Positions 41,750 to 57,641 of a stretch of DNA of 63,727 bases are shown here, piece by piece. A model generated the notes under the pieces. The model worked only from the letters and a program-made list of their open reading frames with translations. It was not told where the DNA came from and ran no database searches. The DNA comes from an uncultured Clostridia bacterium (GTDB lineage: Bacteria; Bacillota; Clostridia; Monoglobales; Monoglobaceae), in contig CANQQJ010000017.1 of assembly GCA_947625905.1 (NCBI GenBank), positions 1-63,727 of the forward strand. The letters run 5' to 3'. The number at the start of each line of letters is the position of its first letter. The first letter of the stretch is position 1. Both the position numbers and the translations under genes were made by a program.

Positions 41750-42178
41750 TTATGCCTCCGTTTCTCTGATAAAATCAATAGGATTGACTGTTTTGATTAA
41801 ATCTAATTTTTTACTTATAATACCCATATCCGTTGTTATAAAATAATCACAATTCGAATATGCTGCGCAAGCAACATGAATAGCATCTTTCGACCTTAGC
41901 CCGATTTTCACCAAACGCTCAGCAACAGCGATTATATCATCATTCGCAGTTACATTAATTACTGCAATATCTTTCCATTTTATTATTGACTCTCGTCTGA
42001 TATCAAACGGATTTCGCATATTTTCATATTCAAGCATATATGACCAAACTAAAGTATGTTTCTTATTAAGCAACATGCTTTGTATAGCCAATTTTGCCTG
42101 TGTTTCAATACTTATTTTTATCTGGGTCTGATCATCAAAAGGCCTGTTAAAACAACAATTGTCCAAATACAATCTCAT
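41750..42178 (-). CDS. PIN-domain protein (DNCCFNRPFDDQ type)
   Basis: A 142-residue PIN-domain protein with conserved start LYLDNCCFNRPFDDQ (first metal Asp), the Glu in SYMLEYENMRNPF, and the Asp motif GLRSKDAIHVACA plus ITTDMGI. PIN proteins are Mg-dependent RNases and are usually toxins. The ATG at 42178 is preferred over a GTG at 42187 because AAGGTG precedes it. It is cotranscribed with the small partner downstream. Confidence 0.82.
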   Translation of the reverse strand: MRLYLDNCCFNRPFDDQTQIKISIETQAKLAIQSMLLNKKHTLVWSYMLEYENMRNPFDIRRESIIKWKDIAVINVTANDDIIAVAERLVKIGLRSKDAIHVACAAYSNCDYFITTDMGIISKKLDLIKTVNPIDFIRETEA

Positions 42179-42196
42179 ACGGATCACCTTAAAATC

Positions 42197-42225
42197 ATTA
42201 TATCATAATACTGATAAAATATCAA
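42197..42225 (-). promoter_or_regulatory. Promoter of the PIN locus
   Basis: TTGATA (42220-42225), 17 bp, TATAAT (42197-42202) on the minus strand. Confidence 0.7.
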
Positions 42226-42227
42226 TA

Positions 42228-43175
42228 TTATTTTTGCGCAAAGTAGTCATTAACGCCTTCGGCTATGGCGCGGCCTATGGCTTCGGACTCGGTATTCAGT
42301 ATTTCAAGATCCGCCGAATTGTCGAAAAAGCCGATCTCAAGATACGCTATGGGGATCGGGGACTTGCAGAAGAATATCGCCTCGGGCAGGCCGTCGTATC
42401 TGCCGCCCGCGAACGGCGGCATCGAGGTCTCGGCGGTTATCCTGTCGTTTATCAGGCTGCCGAGCAGGTTGCTTTCGGCCGCGTATTCCTCGGGCGCGAG
42501 GACGCCCGCCTGGTCGTAGAGCCCGGTCAGCGCCATGTACGCCGAGCCTCTGCCTCCGCCCGCGTTTGAGTGGATGCACACAAACACGTCGGCGTCGGGC
42601 TCGGCCGTTATGTCCCCGTCCTTATAACAGGATCTGAGACGCTTTGTCATGGACGGGTTCTCGTCGTTTGAGGTCCTTGTCATGCGCACCTCGTATCCCA
42701 TCTGCTCGAGATAGGCTTTCGCGTATTCTGTGTTGCGGAGATTTATCTCCGGCTCGGTGTCGCGGTCGCCGTTTCCTATGGGGTACCAGCAGCCGCCGTT
42801 TGAGGGAGCGCGGCCCGTGCAGCCGCTGCCCTCGCAGTCCTGCCACATGGTCCCTGATTTCCAGTGCCGCCATTCGCCCCAGCCGCGCGAGGTCCTGAGC
42901 CAGCCGTCGGCCTCCTTTTCGGCGTCGGTCATTGACCCCGACGACTTGCCGTGGCCCGCGTCAAGCACCACGATCTTTTTGGGAGCCTCGGTTGGTGCGG
43001 CGGTGGGCTCGGGCGCCGCCTCGGCCGATATTTCGGCTTTTCCGCCGTCGATCCCGAACGTCTCTTTTGTTATGACCCCTTTTAGCGTAAGCGCGAAAAC
43101 CACGATAACAGCCGCGAGGATCACGGCAAGAAACGCGATTATTCCGATCAAGATCTTATTGCTGTTTTTGTTCAT
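42228..43175 (-). CDS. N-acetylmuramoyl-L-alanine amidase (Amidase_3), membrane-anchored
   Basis: A 315-residue wall hydrolase with an N-terminal transmembrane helix (ILIGIIAFLAVILAAVIVVFALTL) and a short Ala/Pro linker. The catalytic domain (~70-313) has zinc ligands in LDAGHG, EINL and CIHSNAGG, and the catalytic Glu in AYLEIGFFDN. An unusual ~65-residue insert rich in Trp, Gly and Cys follows the first zinc His (WLRTSRGWGEWRHWKSGTMW). It starts 15 bp after the SH3 protein gene, so the two should be cotranscribed and act together on peptidoglycan. Confidence 0.9.
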   Translation of the reverse strand: MNKNSNKILIGIIAFLAVILAAVIVVFALTLKGVITKETFGIDGGKAEISAEAAPEPTAAPTEAPKKIVVLDAGHGKSSGSMTDAEKEADGWLRTSRGWGEWRHWKSGTMWQDCEGSGCTGRAPSNGGCWYPIGNGDRDTEPEINLRNTEYAKAYLEQMGYEVRMTRTSNDENPSMTKRLRSCYKDGDITAEPDADVFVCIHSNAGGGRGSAYMALTGLYDQAGVLAPEEYAAESNLLGSLINDRITAETSMPPFAGGRYDGLPEAIFFCKSPIPIAYLEIGFFDNSADLEILNTESEAIGRAIAEGVNDYFAQK

Positions 43176-43190
43176 ATTATGCTCCGCTGA

Positions 43191-44231
43191 TTAGTTAAAG
43201 CTCAGGTATATCTGCTTGGAGTAGCCGACCGTTCCGTTATAAGAGATCTTGTAGAACGTGCTGTTCGGCGTGTCGAGATAAGTGACCGTGGCGCCGACCG
43301 GGATCTCCATGATAATATTGGAATCCGAGCTCTCGGAAGGCGAGCTGCGCAGATATATGGCGTAGTCAACGTTCACGACCGTCATTGTCGAGGACGAGCT
43401 GCCGGACGATACATAAGGCTTCGAGCTTGAGAGATACTCGCGCTTCACATAGCCGACCTGTCCGTCGTAGCGTATTTTGGCGAATACTCCGTCGGTATTC
43501 TCGATAAAGCCCACCTGCGTACCGAGAGGTATCTCGCAGATTATATTGCTGTCGTTCTCTGCGGGAGCGCTGCGGAAATATATTGAATATTTCACGTTCG
43601 CCACATACATATAGTACTGAACCGTATTGTTCGACGACTGCACCGAAGGCTTCACATCGGACAGATATTGCTGCTTTGAGTAGCCGATCTGTCCGTTATA
43701 ATTGATTTTGGCGAACACGCTGTCGACATTCTCGATAAATCCCACCTGAGTGCCCAAGGGGATCTCGCAGATTATATTGCTGTCGACCTCTACCGGAGCG
43801 CTGCGCAGGTATATGGAATTCTTAACGTTGGCGACATACACGTTTTTGCTCACAACATTGTTTTCGGGCGGAGCCTGCTGCGCCGGCTGTGCCTGTACGG
43901 GAGTCGGAGCCGGAGTCTGCGTTTGTACCGGAACGGATACCGCTCCCGCTCCCGCGGTATTTGGGTCTTTGCCTCCTACATTTATAACGCCCGTGAGCAT
44001 CAGAATGATCACAACCGCTCCGATCAATATAACGGCCGCAAGAGCCGAGATCAGCGCGATAAGCACCGTGTTCGATTTTTTCTCGGCGTTTTCTTCGTAA
44101 TACTGTCCGCCGTAATTATCGGAATATCCTTCCTGTTTATAACCCGCGTTTCCTCCGCCGTAGAACGGATCAAAATCGGATGTGTTTTCAAAATTAGCAC
44201 TGCCGTTGTTATCTCCGTTAGGATTTCTCAT
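43191..44231 (-). CDS. Membrane protein with three bacterial SH3 repeats
   Basis: A 346-residue single-pass protein. A cytoplasmic ~50-residue Asn/Tyr/Gly-rich N-terminus precedes one transmembrane helix (VLIALISALAAVILIGAVVIIL) and a Pro/Gln/Thr linker. Three SH3b repeats of ~80 residues follow (YVANVKNSIYLRSAPVEVDSN, YVANVKYSIYFRSAPAENDS, VVNVDYAIYLRSSPSESSDS), each with a IGYSKQ/VGYVKR end. SH3b domains bind peptidoglycan. The first two repeats are nearly identical, implying recent duplication. First gene of an operon with the amidase. Confidence 0.85.
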   Translation of the reverse strand: MRNPNGDNNGSANFENTSDFDPFYGGGNAGYKQEGYSDNYGGQYYEENAEKKSNTVLIALISALAAVILIGAVVIILMLTGVINVGGKDPNTAGAGAVSVPVQTQTPAPTPVQAQPAQQAPPENNVVSKNVYVANVKNSIYLRSAPVEVDSNIICEIPLGTQVGFIENVDSVFAKINYNGQIGYSKQQYLSDVKPSVQSSNNTVQYYMYVANVKYSIYFRSAPAENDSNIICEIPLGTQVGFIENTDGVFAKIRYDGQVGYVKREYLSSSKPYVSSGSSSSTMTVVNVDYAIYLRSSPSESSDSNIIMEIPVGATVTYLDTPNSTFYKISYNGTVGYSKQIYLSFN

Positions 44232-44264
44232 TGATAAGCCTCCTTAATTTTTTTAATTATTTTA

Positions 44265-44293
44265 ATTATACAACTAATTGAAAATAAAGTCAA
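44265..44293 (-). promoter_or_regulatory. Promoter of the SH3-amidase operon
   Basis: TTGACT (44288-44293), 17 bp, TATAAT (44265-44270) on the minus strand. Confidence 0.75.
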
Positions 44294-44353
44294 TAAAAAC
44301 TAAATAACAGACAGGGATTTTTATATACCGCCTAAGATTATCTTGACAAACCG

Positions 44354-44384
44354 ACAGAAGCGCGGCCTAAAGCCGCGCTTCTGT
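44354..44384 (-). terminator. Hairpin after rpoC
   Basis: A 13-bp perfect stem (ACAGAAGCGCGGC / GCCGCGCTTCTGT, loop CTAAA) just beyond the rpoC stop. The following minus-strand sequence is only weakly T-rich. Confidence 0.65.
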
Positions 44385-44395
44385 ATTATTTTATT

Positions 44396-48031
<3,636 letters not shown>

Positions 48032-48128
48032 TAAAGACCACGCCTTTCTTTAAAATTCACTTCCCTTTGGCGATCAACGGCCGCCTCGGGGGAACACGGT
48101 TCCTTTTCTGTCGTATCTCAAGCCTAAA

Positions 48129-51962
<3,834 letters not shown>

Positions 51963-52263
51963 AAACTGATCACCTCTCGTAAAAATTTATATAAAGTCGC
52001 ACATTTAGCCCGGTATATCCGCGCAATTTATAATGCGTGCCGGGCGATTATACGATTTTTAATTTTACTAAAATTATATAAAGTTCGCAAAAACAATTCT
52101 TCTCGATTACCTCCGAAAAATTGTTAATGTCACGTGCGTACCGCGAAAAGTTATTATCCTCTCAAAATCCGCGTATACACGCAGTTTTTCGGGCATTTTC
52201 CACCCTTCGGACAAACCCCGATATCGCAAAATAAGCACAGTAACTCATTTTAAACAGATTATA
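51963..52263 (-). promoter_or_regulatory. Long 5' leader of rpoB
   Basis: About 290 bases between the rpoB promoter and start codon with no ORF. Read on the minus strand it contains a hairpin-capable segment around CTGCGTGTATACGCGG (near 52165-52180) and a GC-rich stretch CGCCCGGCACGC (about 52025-52050). No known leader class is recognised. Attenuation or a processed leader is possible. Confidence 0.45.
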
Positions 52264-52292
52264 ATGATAACACAAAATAAATTCCTTGTCAA
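52264..52292 (-). promoter_or_regulatory. Promoter of rpoBC
   Basis: TTGACA (52287-52292), 17 bp, TATCAT (52264-52269) on the minus strand; a further TATAAT lies 6 bp downstream of the first -10. Confidence 0.7.
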
Positions 52293-52312
52293 GCAAAAAT
52301 TTCAAAAAATTT

Positions 52313-52346
52313 AAAAAATAAGCAGAAATTTTTATTTCCGCTTATT
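52313..52346 (-). terminator. Terminator of rarA
   Basis: Minus-strand stem AAGCGGAAAT / ATTTCTGCTT (one G-T pair) overlapping the rarA stop, followed by ATTTTTT. Confidence 0.65.
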
Positions 52347-53630
52347 TTTTATTCTTTTCCAATATTCTTTGGCTGCCTGTTCGGTTTTGTTTTCGCCGAA
52401 CTCGTAGTATATTTTGTCTTTTATGTTGTCGGGCAGGTACTGCTGCTCGACGTAGTGGTTAGGAAAGCTGTGGGGATACAGGTAGTTCTGCCCTTTGGCT
52501 ATCTCGCCCTCGCCGTCGTAGTGCTTGTTCTGGAGCTGCCTCGGTATCGGGCCTACGTCTATGCTCTCGATGTCCTTTATCGCCGCGTCTATCGCTGTTA
52601 TCGCCGAGTTGGATTTGGGCGCGGTGGCCAGCAGGATGACCGCATGGGCCAGCGGGATCCGCGCCTCTGGAAACCCGAGCATCAGCGCGCTGTCGACGCA
52701 GGCCTTAACGATCGAGATCGCCTGCGGATAGGCTAGGCCGATGTCCTCGCAGGCCGTCACCATGACCCTGCGGCAGATCGACTGTATATCGTCCGCCTCT
52801 ATAAGCCGCGCCAGATAATGGACGGCCGCGTTCGGGTCGCTGCCGCGTATCGACTTCTGGAGCGCGCTCATCACGTCATATTGATTGTCGCCTTTTTTGT
52901 CAAACTGAAATGCCTTCTTTTGTGTGCACTGCTCGGCTGTTTCGAGCGTTATCTCGATGTCTCCGTTTTGGCCGGGATTTGAGTACATGACCGCCAGCTC
53001 GAGGGCGTTCAGCCCCTTGCGCACGTCGCCGCCCGATTTTTCTGCCAGGTGCCGCAGCACATCATCGCCGCAGATTATCTTCGAATCGGGAAAATCGTGC
53101 TCTCCGACCCACTTCACCGCGCGGCGGAGGGCGCACTCGATGTCCTCCGCGGTGAGCGGCCTGAACTCGAACACCGTGCAGCGGCTCAATATGGCATTGT
53201 AGATATAGAAATACGGATTTTCGGTGGTGCTGGCGATAAGCGTTATTTTACCGTTTTCCGTGTACTCGAGCAGCGACTGCTGCTGCTTTTTGTTGAAATA
53301 CTGGATCTCGTCCAGATACAGCAATATCCCGTTTTGGCCGAATATGCCGTCGCTCTCTTTGACGATATTTTTGATATCCGAGACCGACGCGTTTGTGGCG
53401 TTGAGCCGATAGAGCGTCTTGTTCGACGCCTTGGCCGCGATGTTCGCCACGGTGGTCTTGCCCGTGCCCGAGAGACCGTAGAATATCATATTAGGGATAT
53501 TCCCGCTCTCGATTATGTTTCGCAGTATTCGGTTTTTGCCCAAAATATGCTGCTGGCCCACGACTTCGTCAAGAGACTCGGGGCGCAGCCTGTCCGCCAG
53601 CGGGGTTTTATTGTAATTATTTTTATTCAT
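52332..53630 (-). CDS. rarA: Replication-associated recombination protein RarA (MgsA/WHIP family)
   Basis: A 432-residue AAA+ ATPase acting at stalled replication forks. Walker A is GLSGTGKTTVANIAA, Walker B LLYLDEIQYFNKKQQ, then a sensor-2 region and the C-terminal RarA-family tetramerisation domain (DPNAAVHYLARLIEADD, ACEDIGLAYPQA, HYDGEGEIAKGQNYLYPHSFPNHYV). The ATG at 53630 has no Shine-Dalgarno. It overlaps the TAA of a 45-codon ORF that starts at the glyA stop, so translation is likely by termination-reinitiation. Confidence 0.93.
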   Translation of the reverse strand: MNKNNYNKTPLADRLRPESLDEVVGQQHILGKNRILRNIIESGNIPNMIFYGLSGTGKTTVANIAAKASNKTLYRLNATNASVSDIKNIVKESDGIFGQNGILLYLDEIQYFNKKQQQSLLEYTENGKITLIASTTENPYFYIYNAILSRCTVFEFRPLTAEDIECALRRAVKWVGEHDFPDSKIICGDDVLRHLAEKSGGDVRKGLNALELAVMYSNPGQNGDIEITLETAEQCTQKKAFQFDKKGDNQYDVMSALQKSIRGSDPNAAVHYLARLIEADDIQSICRRVMVTACEDIGLAYPQAISIVKACVDSALMLGFPEARIPLAHAVILLATAPKSNSAITAIDAAIKDIESIDVGPIPRQLQNKHYDGEGEIAKGQNYLYPHSFPNHYVEQQYLPDNIKDKIYYEFGENKTEQAAKEYWKRIKNKRK

Positions 53631-53760
53631 AGTTATTCATAAAAATGGTTACGGGACACAGCCTGTCCGCCGATGGGGTTTTGTTGTAATTATTATTCAT
53701 ATTATTCATAAATGTCTGCGGAACACGGCGCGTCTGCTGTGTGCGGTTGATTTTATTCAT
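53623..53760 (-). CDS. 45-codon ORF bridging glyA and rarA, made of duplicated junction sequence
   Basis: The ATG overlaps the glyA stop (TATGAATAA), and the stop TAA overlaps the rarA ATG through the same nine bases. The encoded peptide includes [16 protein letters not shown], an imperfect copy of the RarA N-terminus ([17 protein letters not shown]). It arose by tandem duplication of a ~60-bp unit spanning the glyA/rarA junction. Probably not a functional protein; its likely role is to keep ribosomes moving from glyA to rarA. Confidence 0.5.
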   Translation of the reverse strand: MNKINRTQQTRRVPQTFMNNMNNNYNKTPSADRLCPVTIFMNNYE

Positions 53761-53761
53761 A
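53630..53761 (-). repeat. Degenerate tandem copies of the glyA-rarA junction
   Basis: Units begin at TATGAATAA on the minus strand (53761 and near 53632), with a further ATGAATAAT copy near 53710. The middle unit resembles the 5' end of rarA at nearly every position for about 45 bp; the first is more diverged. Confidence 0.65.
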
Positions 53762-54991
53762 GAGCGGGTGCTTGGCGCAGAGGGCTTGGACGCGCTTTGC
53801 GGCTTCATCGCGATTGCCCTCGAAGTCTTTGATTATCATTGAGATAAGCTCGGCGACTTCGACCATATCGTCCTCCTTAAAGCCGCGGGTCGTCACGGCG
53901 GGAGTGCCCAGTCTTATTCCGCTTGTTACAAACGGGCTCTTGGGATCGCCGGGGATCGTGTTCTTATTGCAGGTTATGCCCACCTCGTCGAGCATATGCT
54001 CGACCTCTTTGCCGGTCAGACCCTGCTTTATCAGACTGACGAGCATCAGGTGGTTGTCGGTGCCGCCCGAAACGATGTCTATGTCCCGCGCCTGCAGCGC
54101 CTCGGCGAGGGCCGCCGCATTCTTCTTGACCTGCAGCTGATAAGCCTTGAAGTCATCCGACAGGGCCTCCTTGAGGCAGACCGCCTTGGCGGCGATAACG
54201 TGCATAAGGGGGCCGCCCTGGCTTCCGGGGAACACGGCCTTGTTGATCATCGGGCCGTACTCCTCCTTGCAGAGGATCAGACCGCCTCTGGGTCCGCGCA
54301 GGGTCTTGTGGGTCGTGGTCGTAACAAAATCGGCATAGGGCACCGGGCTGGGATGCAGGCCCGCGGCCACCAGACCCGCGATATGCGCCATGTCGACCAT
54401 CAGGTAGGCGCCGACCTCGTCGGCGATCTCGCGGAACTTTTTGAAATCTATCTCGCGCGCGTAAGCGCTGGCGCCCGCCAGTATCAATTTGGGCTTGTGC
54501 TCAAGGGCCAGCTCGCGCACCTTGTCGTAATCTATTCTGCATGTCTCGGGGTCAACGCCGTAGGGCACGACGTTAAAATACTTGCCCGAAATATTCACAG
54601 GCGAACCGTGGCTCAGATGTCCGCCCTCGGAGAGGTTCATGCCGAGATACGTGTCGCCGGGCTCCATCGCGGCGAAGAACACCGCCAGATTCGCACTTGC
54701 TCCGGAGTGGGGCTGAACATTGGCGAACTCGGCGCCGAACAGCTCTTTGGCGCGGTCCCTCGCCAGGTCCTCGACTATATCAACGTACTCGCAGCCGCCG
54801 TAGTAGCGCTTTCCGGGATAACCCTCGGCGTACTTGTTGGTAAGGGGCGTGCCCATCGCTTCCATAACAGCGGGGCTGACGAAGTTCTCGGACGCGATAA
54901 GCTCGATCTTGCCGCGCTGTCTGCCGATCTCCTTCTCGATCGCCGCCTTAACCTCGGGGTCGGTCTTGCTCAGGTTCTCAAATTCAAACAT
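53753..54991 (-). CDS. glyA: Serine hydroxymethyltransferase
   Basis: A 412-residue PLP enzyme that converts serine and tetrahydrofolate to glycine and methylenetetrahydrofolate. Landmarks: [49 protein letters not shown], the PLP Lys in [14 protein letters not shown], and the C-terminal [14 protein letters not shown]. Length normal. It is expressed from a promoter sharing its -10 with nth, and its stop begins the glyA-rarA coupling region. Confidence 0.96.
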   Translation of the reverse strand: MFEFENLSKTDPEVKAAIEKEIGRQRGKIELIASENFVSPAVMEAMGTPLTNKYAEGYPGKRYYGGCEYVDIVEDLARDRAKELFGAEFANVQPHSGASANLAVFFAAMEPGDTYLGMNLSEGGHLSHGSPVNISGKYFNVVPYGVDPETCRIDYDKVRELALEHKPKLILAGASAYAREIDFKKFREIADEVGAYLMVDMAHIAGLVAAGLHPSPVPYADFVTTTTHKTLRGPRGGLILCKEEYGPMINKAVFPGSQGGPLMHVIAAKAVCLKEALSDDFKAYQLQVKKNAAALAEALQARDIDIVSGGTDNHLMLVSLIKQGLTGKEVEHMLDEVGITCNKNTIPGDPKSPFVTSGIRLGTPAVTTRGFKEDDMVEVAELISMIIKDFEGNRDEAAKRVQALCAKHPLYE

Positions 54992-55029
54992 TGGTTAATC
55001 CTCCAAATATAGATTTTTAATATTTTATG

Positions 55030-55079
55030 TTGAAAAAAATATACTTTTCTATTATAATGTTAAATATAAAAATTTGCAA
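55030..55079. promoter_or_regulatory. Overlapping divergent promoters of glyA and nth sharing one -10
   Basis: The palindrome ATTATAAT (55051-55058) serves both directions. Plus strand: TTGAAA (55030-55035), 17 bp, TATAAT (55053-55058) for nth. Minus strand: TTGCAA (55074-55079), 17 bp, TATAAT (55051-55056) for glyA. Polymerase cannot occupy both at once. Confidence 0.75.
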
Positions 55080-55094
55080 GGGGTATTTTGAGAT

Positions 55095-55739
55095 ATGAGA
55101 GAAAAAATTGCGGACAAAAAAGCGAGAGTTTTGGAGATTATTGATATTTTTGACGAGGTTTACGCCGACGCGGACTGCACGCTGGATTACATAAATCCGC
55201 TCCAGCTGCTGATCTCCACCCAGCTTGCGGCCCAATGCACCGACAAGCGGGTGAACATCGTTGCCAAAGACTTATACAAAAAATATCCGGACGTGTACGC
55301 CTTCGCAAGCGCCGACGAGCTCGAGCTCAGGGAGGACATACGCTCCACGGGATTTTTCAGGAACAAGGCCAAAAACATAATCGGCTGCTGCAAAATGCTT
55401 ATCAGCGACTACGGCGGCGAAGTTCCCGAGGCGATGGACGACCTGCTGCGCCTGCCGGGAGTGGGCAGAAAGACCGCCAATCTGGTTCGGGGGGATTATT
55501 TTAAAATTCCCGGCATAGTGGTCGATACCCACGCCAAACGGCTCTCAAACCGCATGGGCCTGACGGCAAACAGCGACCCGACTAAGATAGAATTCGACCT
55601 TTTAAAAATCGTGCCCGAGGAGCACCAGACCGCGTTCTGCCACCGGCTGGTATACCACGGACGGGAATACTGCCCGGCGGGACGCCCGCGCTGCGGCGAA
55701 TGCCCGATCGCCCATCTGTGTCCGAAGATCGGCGTGTAA
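55095..55739 (+). CDS. nth: Endonuclease III
   Basis: A 214-residue DNA glycosylase/AP lyase for oxidised pyrimidines. Helix-hairpin-helix LPGVGRKTANLV near residue 120, catalytic Lys in this motif and Asp in VDTHAKRLSNR, and the [4Fe-4S] ligands C-x6-C-x2-C-x5-C in CPAGRPRCGECPIAHLC at the end. Length is typical. Monocistronic, divergent from glyA. Confidence 0.95.
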   Translation: MREKIADKKARVLEIIDIFDEVYADADCTLDYINPLQLLISTQLAAQCTDKRVNIVAKDLYKKYPDVYAFASADELELREDIRSTGFFRNKAKNIIGCCKMLISDYGGEVPEAMDDLLRLPGVGRKTANLVRGDYFKIPGIVVDTHAKRLSNRMGLTANSDPTKIEFDLLKIVPEEHQTAFCHRLVYHGREYCPAGRPRCGECPIAHLCPKIGV

Positions 55740-55768
55740 AAGCGCTGACAAAAACATTGCGGCGACCA

Positions 55769-55834
55769 TTCGTGTCCAAAAACGCACTGTTCGTGTCACA
55801 GCTATTGACACGCTCGGTCAATTTGGCGTAAAAT
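55769..55834 (+). promoter_or_regulatory. Promoter and candidate operators of the ABC/ATP-grasp/GH3 cluster
   Basis: TTGACA (55805-55810), 18 bp, TAAAAT (55829-55834). An inverted repeat ATTGAC-7-GTCAAT (55804-55822) straddles the -35. Upstream, TTCGTGTC occurs twice (55769-55776 and 55790-55797), 21 bp apart. This looks like a regulated promoter, but no regulator gene is adjacent. Confidence 0.6.
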
Positions 55835-55895
55835 ATTCGGGAAATGCTTATTATTTTTCATTAATGAGCGCCGAATTTTTGAAAGGGGAATTGCA

Positions 55896-57641
55896 ATGTT
55901 CGGGTTTATCGGAAAACAGCTGAAGCCCTACGTCAAACTTGTGGTTTTGGTTATTGCTTTTCAAATAGGGCAAACGCTGCTTTCTGTTTATCTCCCCAGG
56001 ATCAACGCGGGAATTATCGACTACGGAGTCGCAAACGGCGACATCGGATACATAATAAGCAAAGGCATACTTATGCTCTCTTTGTCGGTCATCCAGTTCG
56101 CGTGCGCCATAGGAGCGAGCATTTTAGGCGCGAATACGGCTTTGTCGACGGGGCGCGATCTGCGCAAAAAAATATATACAAAGATATTATCTTACTCTCA
56201 AAAAGAGGTCGCCGTTTTCGGCGCGCCGACGCTTATCACGCGCGCGACCAACGACGTGGAACAGATCATTCAGTTTCTCACTGTTGCGCTGACTGTGATA
56301 GTCGTCACTCCGATAATGTTTGTTGTCGGAGTTATTATGGCACTTGCGCAGAGTGTCGCGCTTTCCGCTGTGGTGCTGATAACCGTGCCTATCATTTTTA
56401 TTATCACAGTCATATTATTGTTATACATCGTACCGTACTTTTCCAAACAGCAGGCGCGTATCGACAAAACGAACGAAATTCTTAGAGACCAGATCACAGG
56501 CGTGCGCGTGGCTCGGGCTTTTGTGCAGGAAGATTTCGAAAAAAAGAGATTCGGCAAGGTCAATAACGACCTGTATAAAATCGGTCTGGTAACTTCGCAA
56601 ATACCAACGCTGATGATCCCGCTGTTTATGTTTATCGTAAACGCCGCGACCGTCGCGGTTCTGTGGTACGGCGGCCGCCTCGCGCTGAGCGGCGGCGTGC
56701 AGGTCGGCGAGATCATCGCCTTTATCACATATTTATCGTTTATATTAACGGCCACGCTTTCGTCCTCGGCAGTGTTCATCATGCTGCCAAGAGCGCAGGT
56801 TTCCGCAAAACGCATAATAGAGCTGCTGGACGCCGAAAGCTCGATCAAAGAATCCGAAGCTCCCGTTTCGCTCAACGCTCCGCGCGGAGAGATAACATTT
56901 GAAAATGTCAGCTATTCTTACGCGCCCGATGACCCGGACGTAAAGCCCGTGCTTAAAAATATTTCGTTCACGGCAAAGCCCGGAACCAAAACCGCCATAA
57001 TCGGCTCAACGGGCAGCGGAAAAACCACATTGCTGAATATTATCCCCCGCTTGACCGACGCAACGAGCGGCAGAGTTCTGCTTGACGGCGTTGATATCAA
57101 AGAGCTTAAAAAAACCGAGCTTGACTCGGTTATCGGCATGGTTCCCCAGAAGGCGTTTCTTTTCGGGGGCAGTCTTAAGCAGAACATGCTGTACTCCAAA
57201 AGCGGCGCCTCAGACGATGAGATATGGGACGCGCTCCGCGTGGCTCAGGCCGAGGAATTTATTCGCGAAAAAGAGGACGGCATAAACATGCGCGTGTCGG
57301 AGGGCGGCGCGAATTATTCGGGCGGCCAGCGCCAGAGACTGGCGATCGCCCGAGCGATCGTCCGCAGGCCGAAGGTATATCTTTTTGACGACTCGTTTTC
57401 GGCTCTGGATTACGCGACAGACAAAAAGCTGCGCGCCGCGCTAAAGGAGCTCACCTCGGACGCTACCGTTATCGTTGTGGCCCAGCGCGTCGCCTCGATC
57501 AAGGACGCGGACAATATCATCGTCCTAAACAACGGGGAAATCGAGGACATGGGAACGCACAGCGAACTGATAGGGCGCTGCGCCGCTTATATCGAGATCG
57601 CCTCGACCCAGCCGTCGGATGAAACGGAGGCGAGCGCATGA
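55896..57641 (+). CDS. ABC exporter half-transporter, degenerate-site subunit
   Basis: A 581-residue type IV ABC exporter half: six transmembrane helices (~15-310), then an ATPase domain. Walker A GSTGSGKTT, Q-loop GMVPQKAFLF, signature YSGGQRQR, Walker B VYLFDDSFSALD, and the H-loop position is Gln (VVAQRVASI). The catalytic Glu after Walker B is Asp and the switch His is Gln, as in the degenerate half of TM287/288-type heterodimers. Its stop overlaps the start of the second half by 4 bp. First gene of the five-gene cluster. Confidence 0.92.
   Translation: MFGFIGKQLKPYVKLVVLVIAFQIGQTLLSVYLPRINAGIIDYGVANGDIGYIISKGILMLSLSVIQFACAIGASILGANTALSTGRDLRKKIYTKILSYSQKEVAVFGAPTLITRATNDVEQIIQFLTVALTVIVVTPIMFVVGVIMALAQSVALSAVVLITVPIIFIITVILLLYIVPYFSKQQARIDKTNEILRDQITGVRVARAFVQEDFEKKRFGKVNNDLYKIGLVTSQIPTLMIPLFMFIVNAATVAVLWYGGRLALSGGVQVGEIIAFITYLSFILTATLSSSAVFIMLPRAQVSAKRIIELLDAESSIKESEAPVSLNAPRGEITFENVSYSYAPDDPDVKPVLKNISFTAKPGTKTAIIGSTGSGKTTLLNIIPRLTDATSGRVLLDGVDIKELKKTELDSVIGMVPQKAFLFGGSLKQNMLYSKSGASDDEIWDALRVAQAEEFIREKEDGINMRVSEGGANYSGGQRQRLAIARAIVRRPKVYLFDDSFSALDYATDKKLRAALKELTSDATVIVVAQRVASIKDADNIIVLNNGEIEDMGTHSELIGRCAAYIEIASTQPSDETEASA

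Noticed and set aside
51963..52263. rpoB leader considered as a known riboswitch or L10 leader
   Set aside because: No T-box, L10-type or riboswitch core motif was recognised; kept only as an unassigned leader.
53996..55012. A 338-codon plus-strand open frame over glyA
   Set aside because: It is the reverse complement of a fully conserved SHMT. GC-rich third positions in this genome keep opposite frames open.
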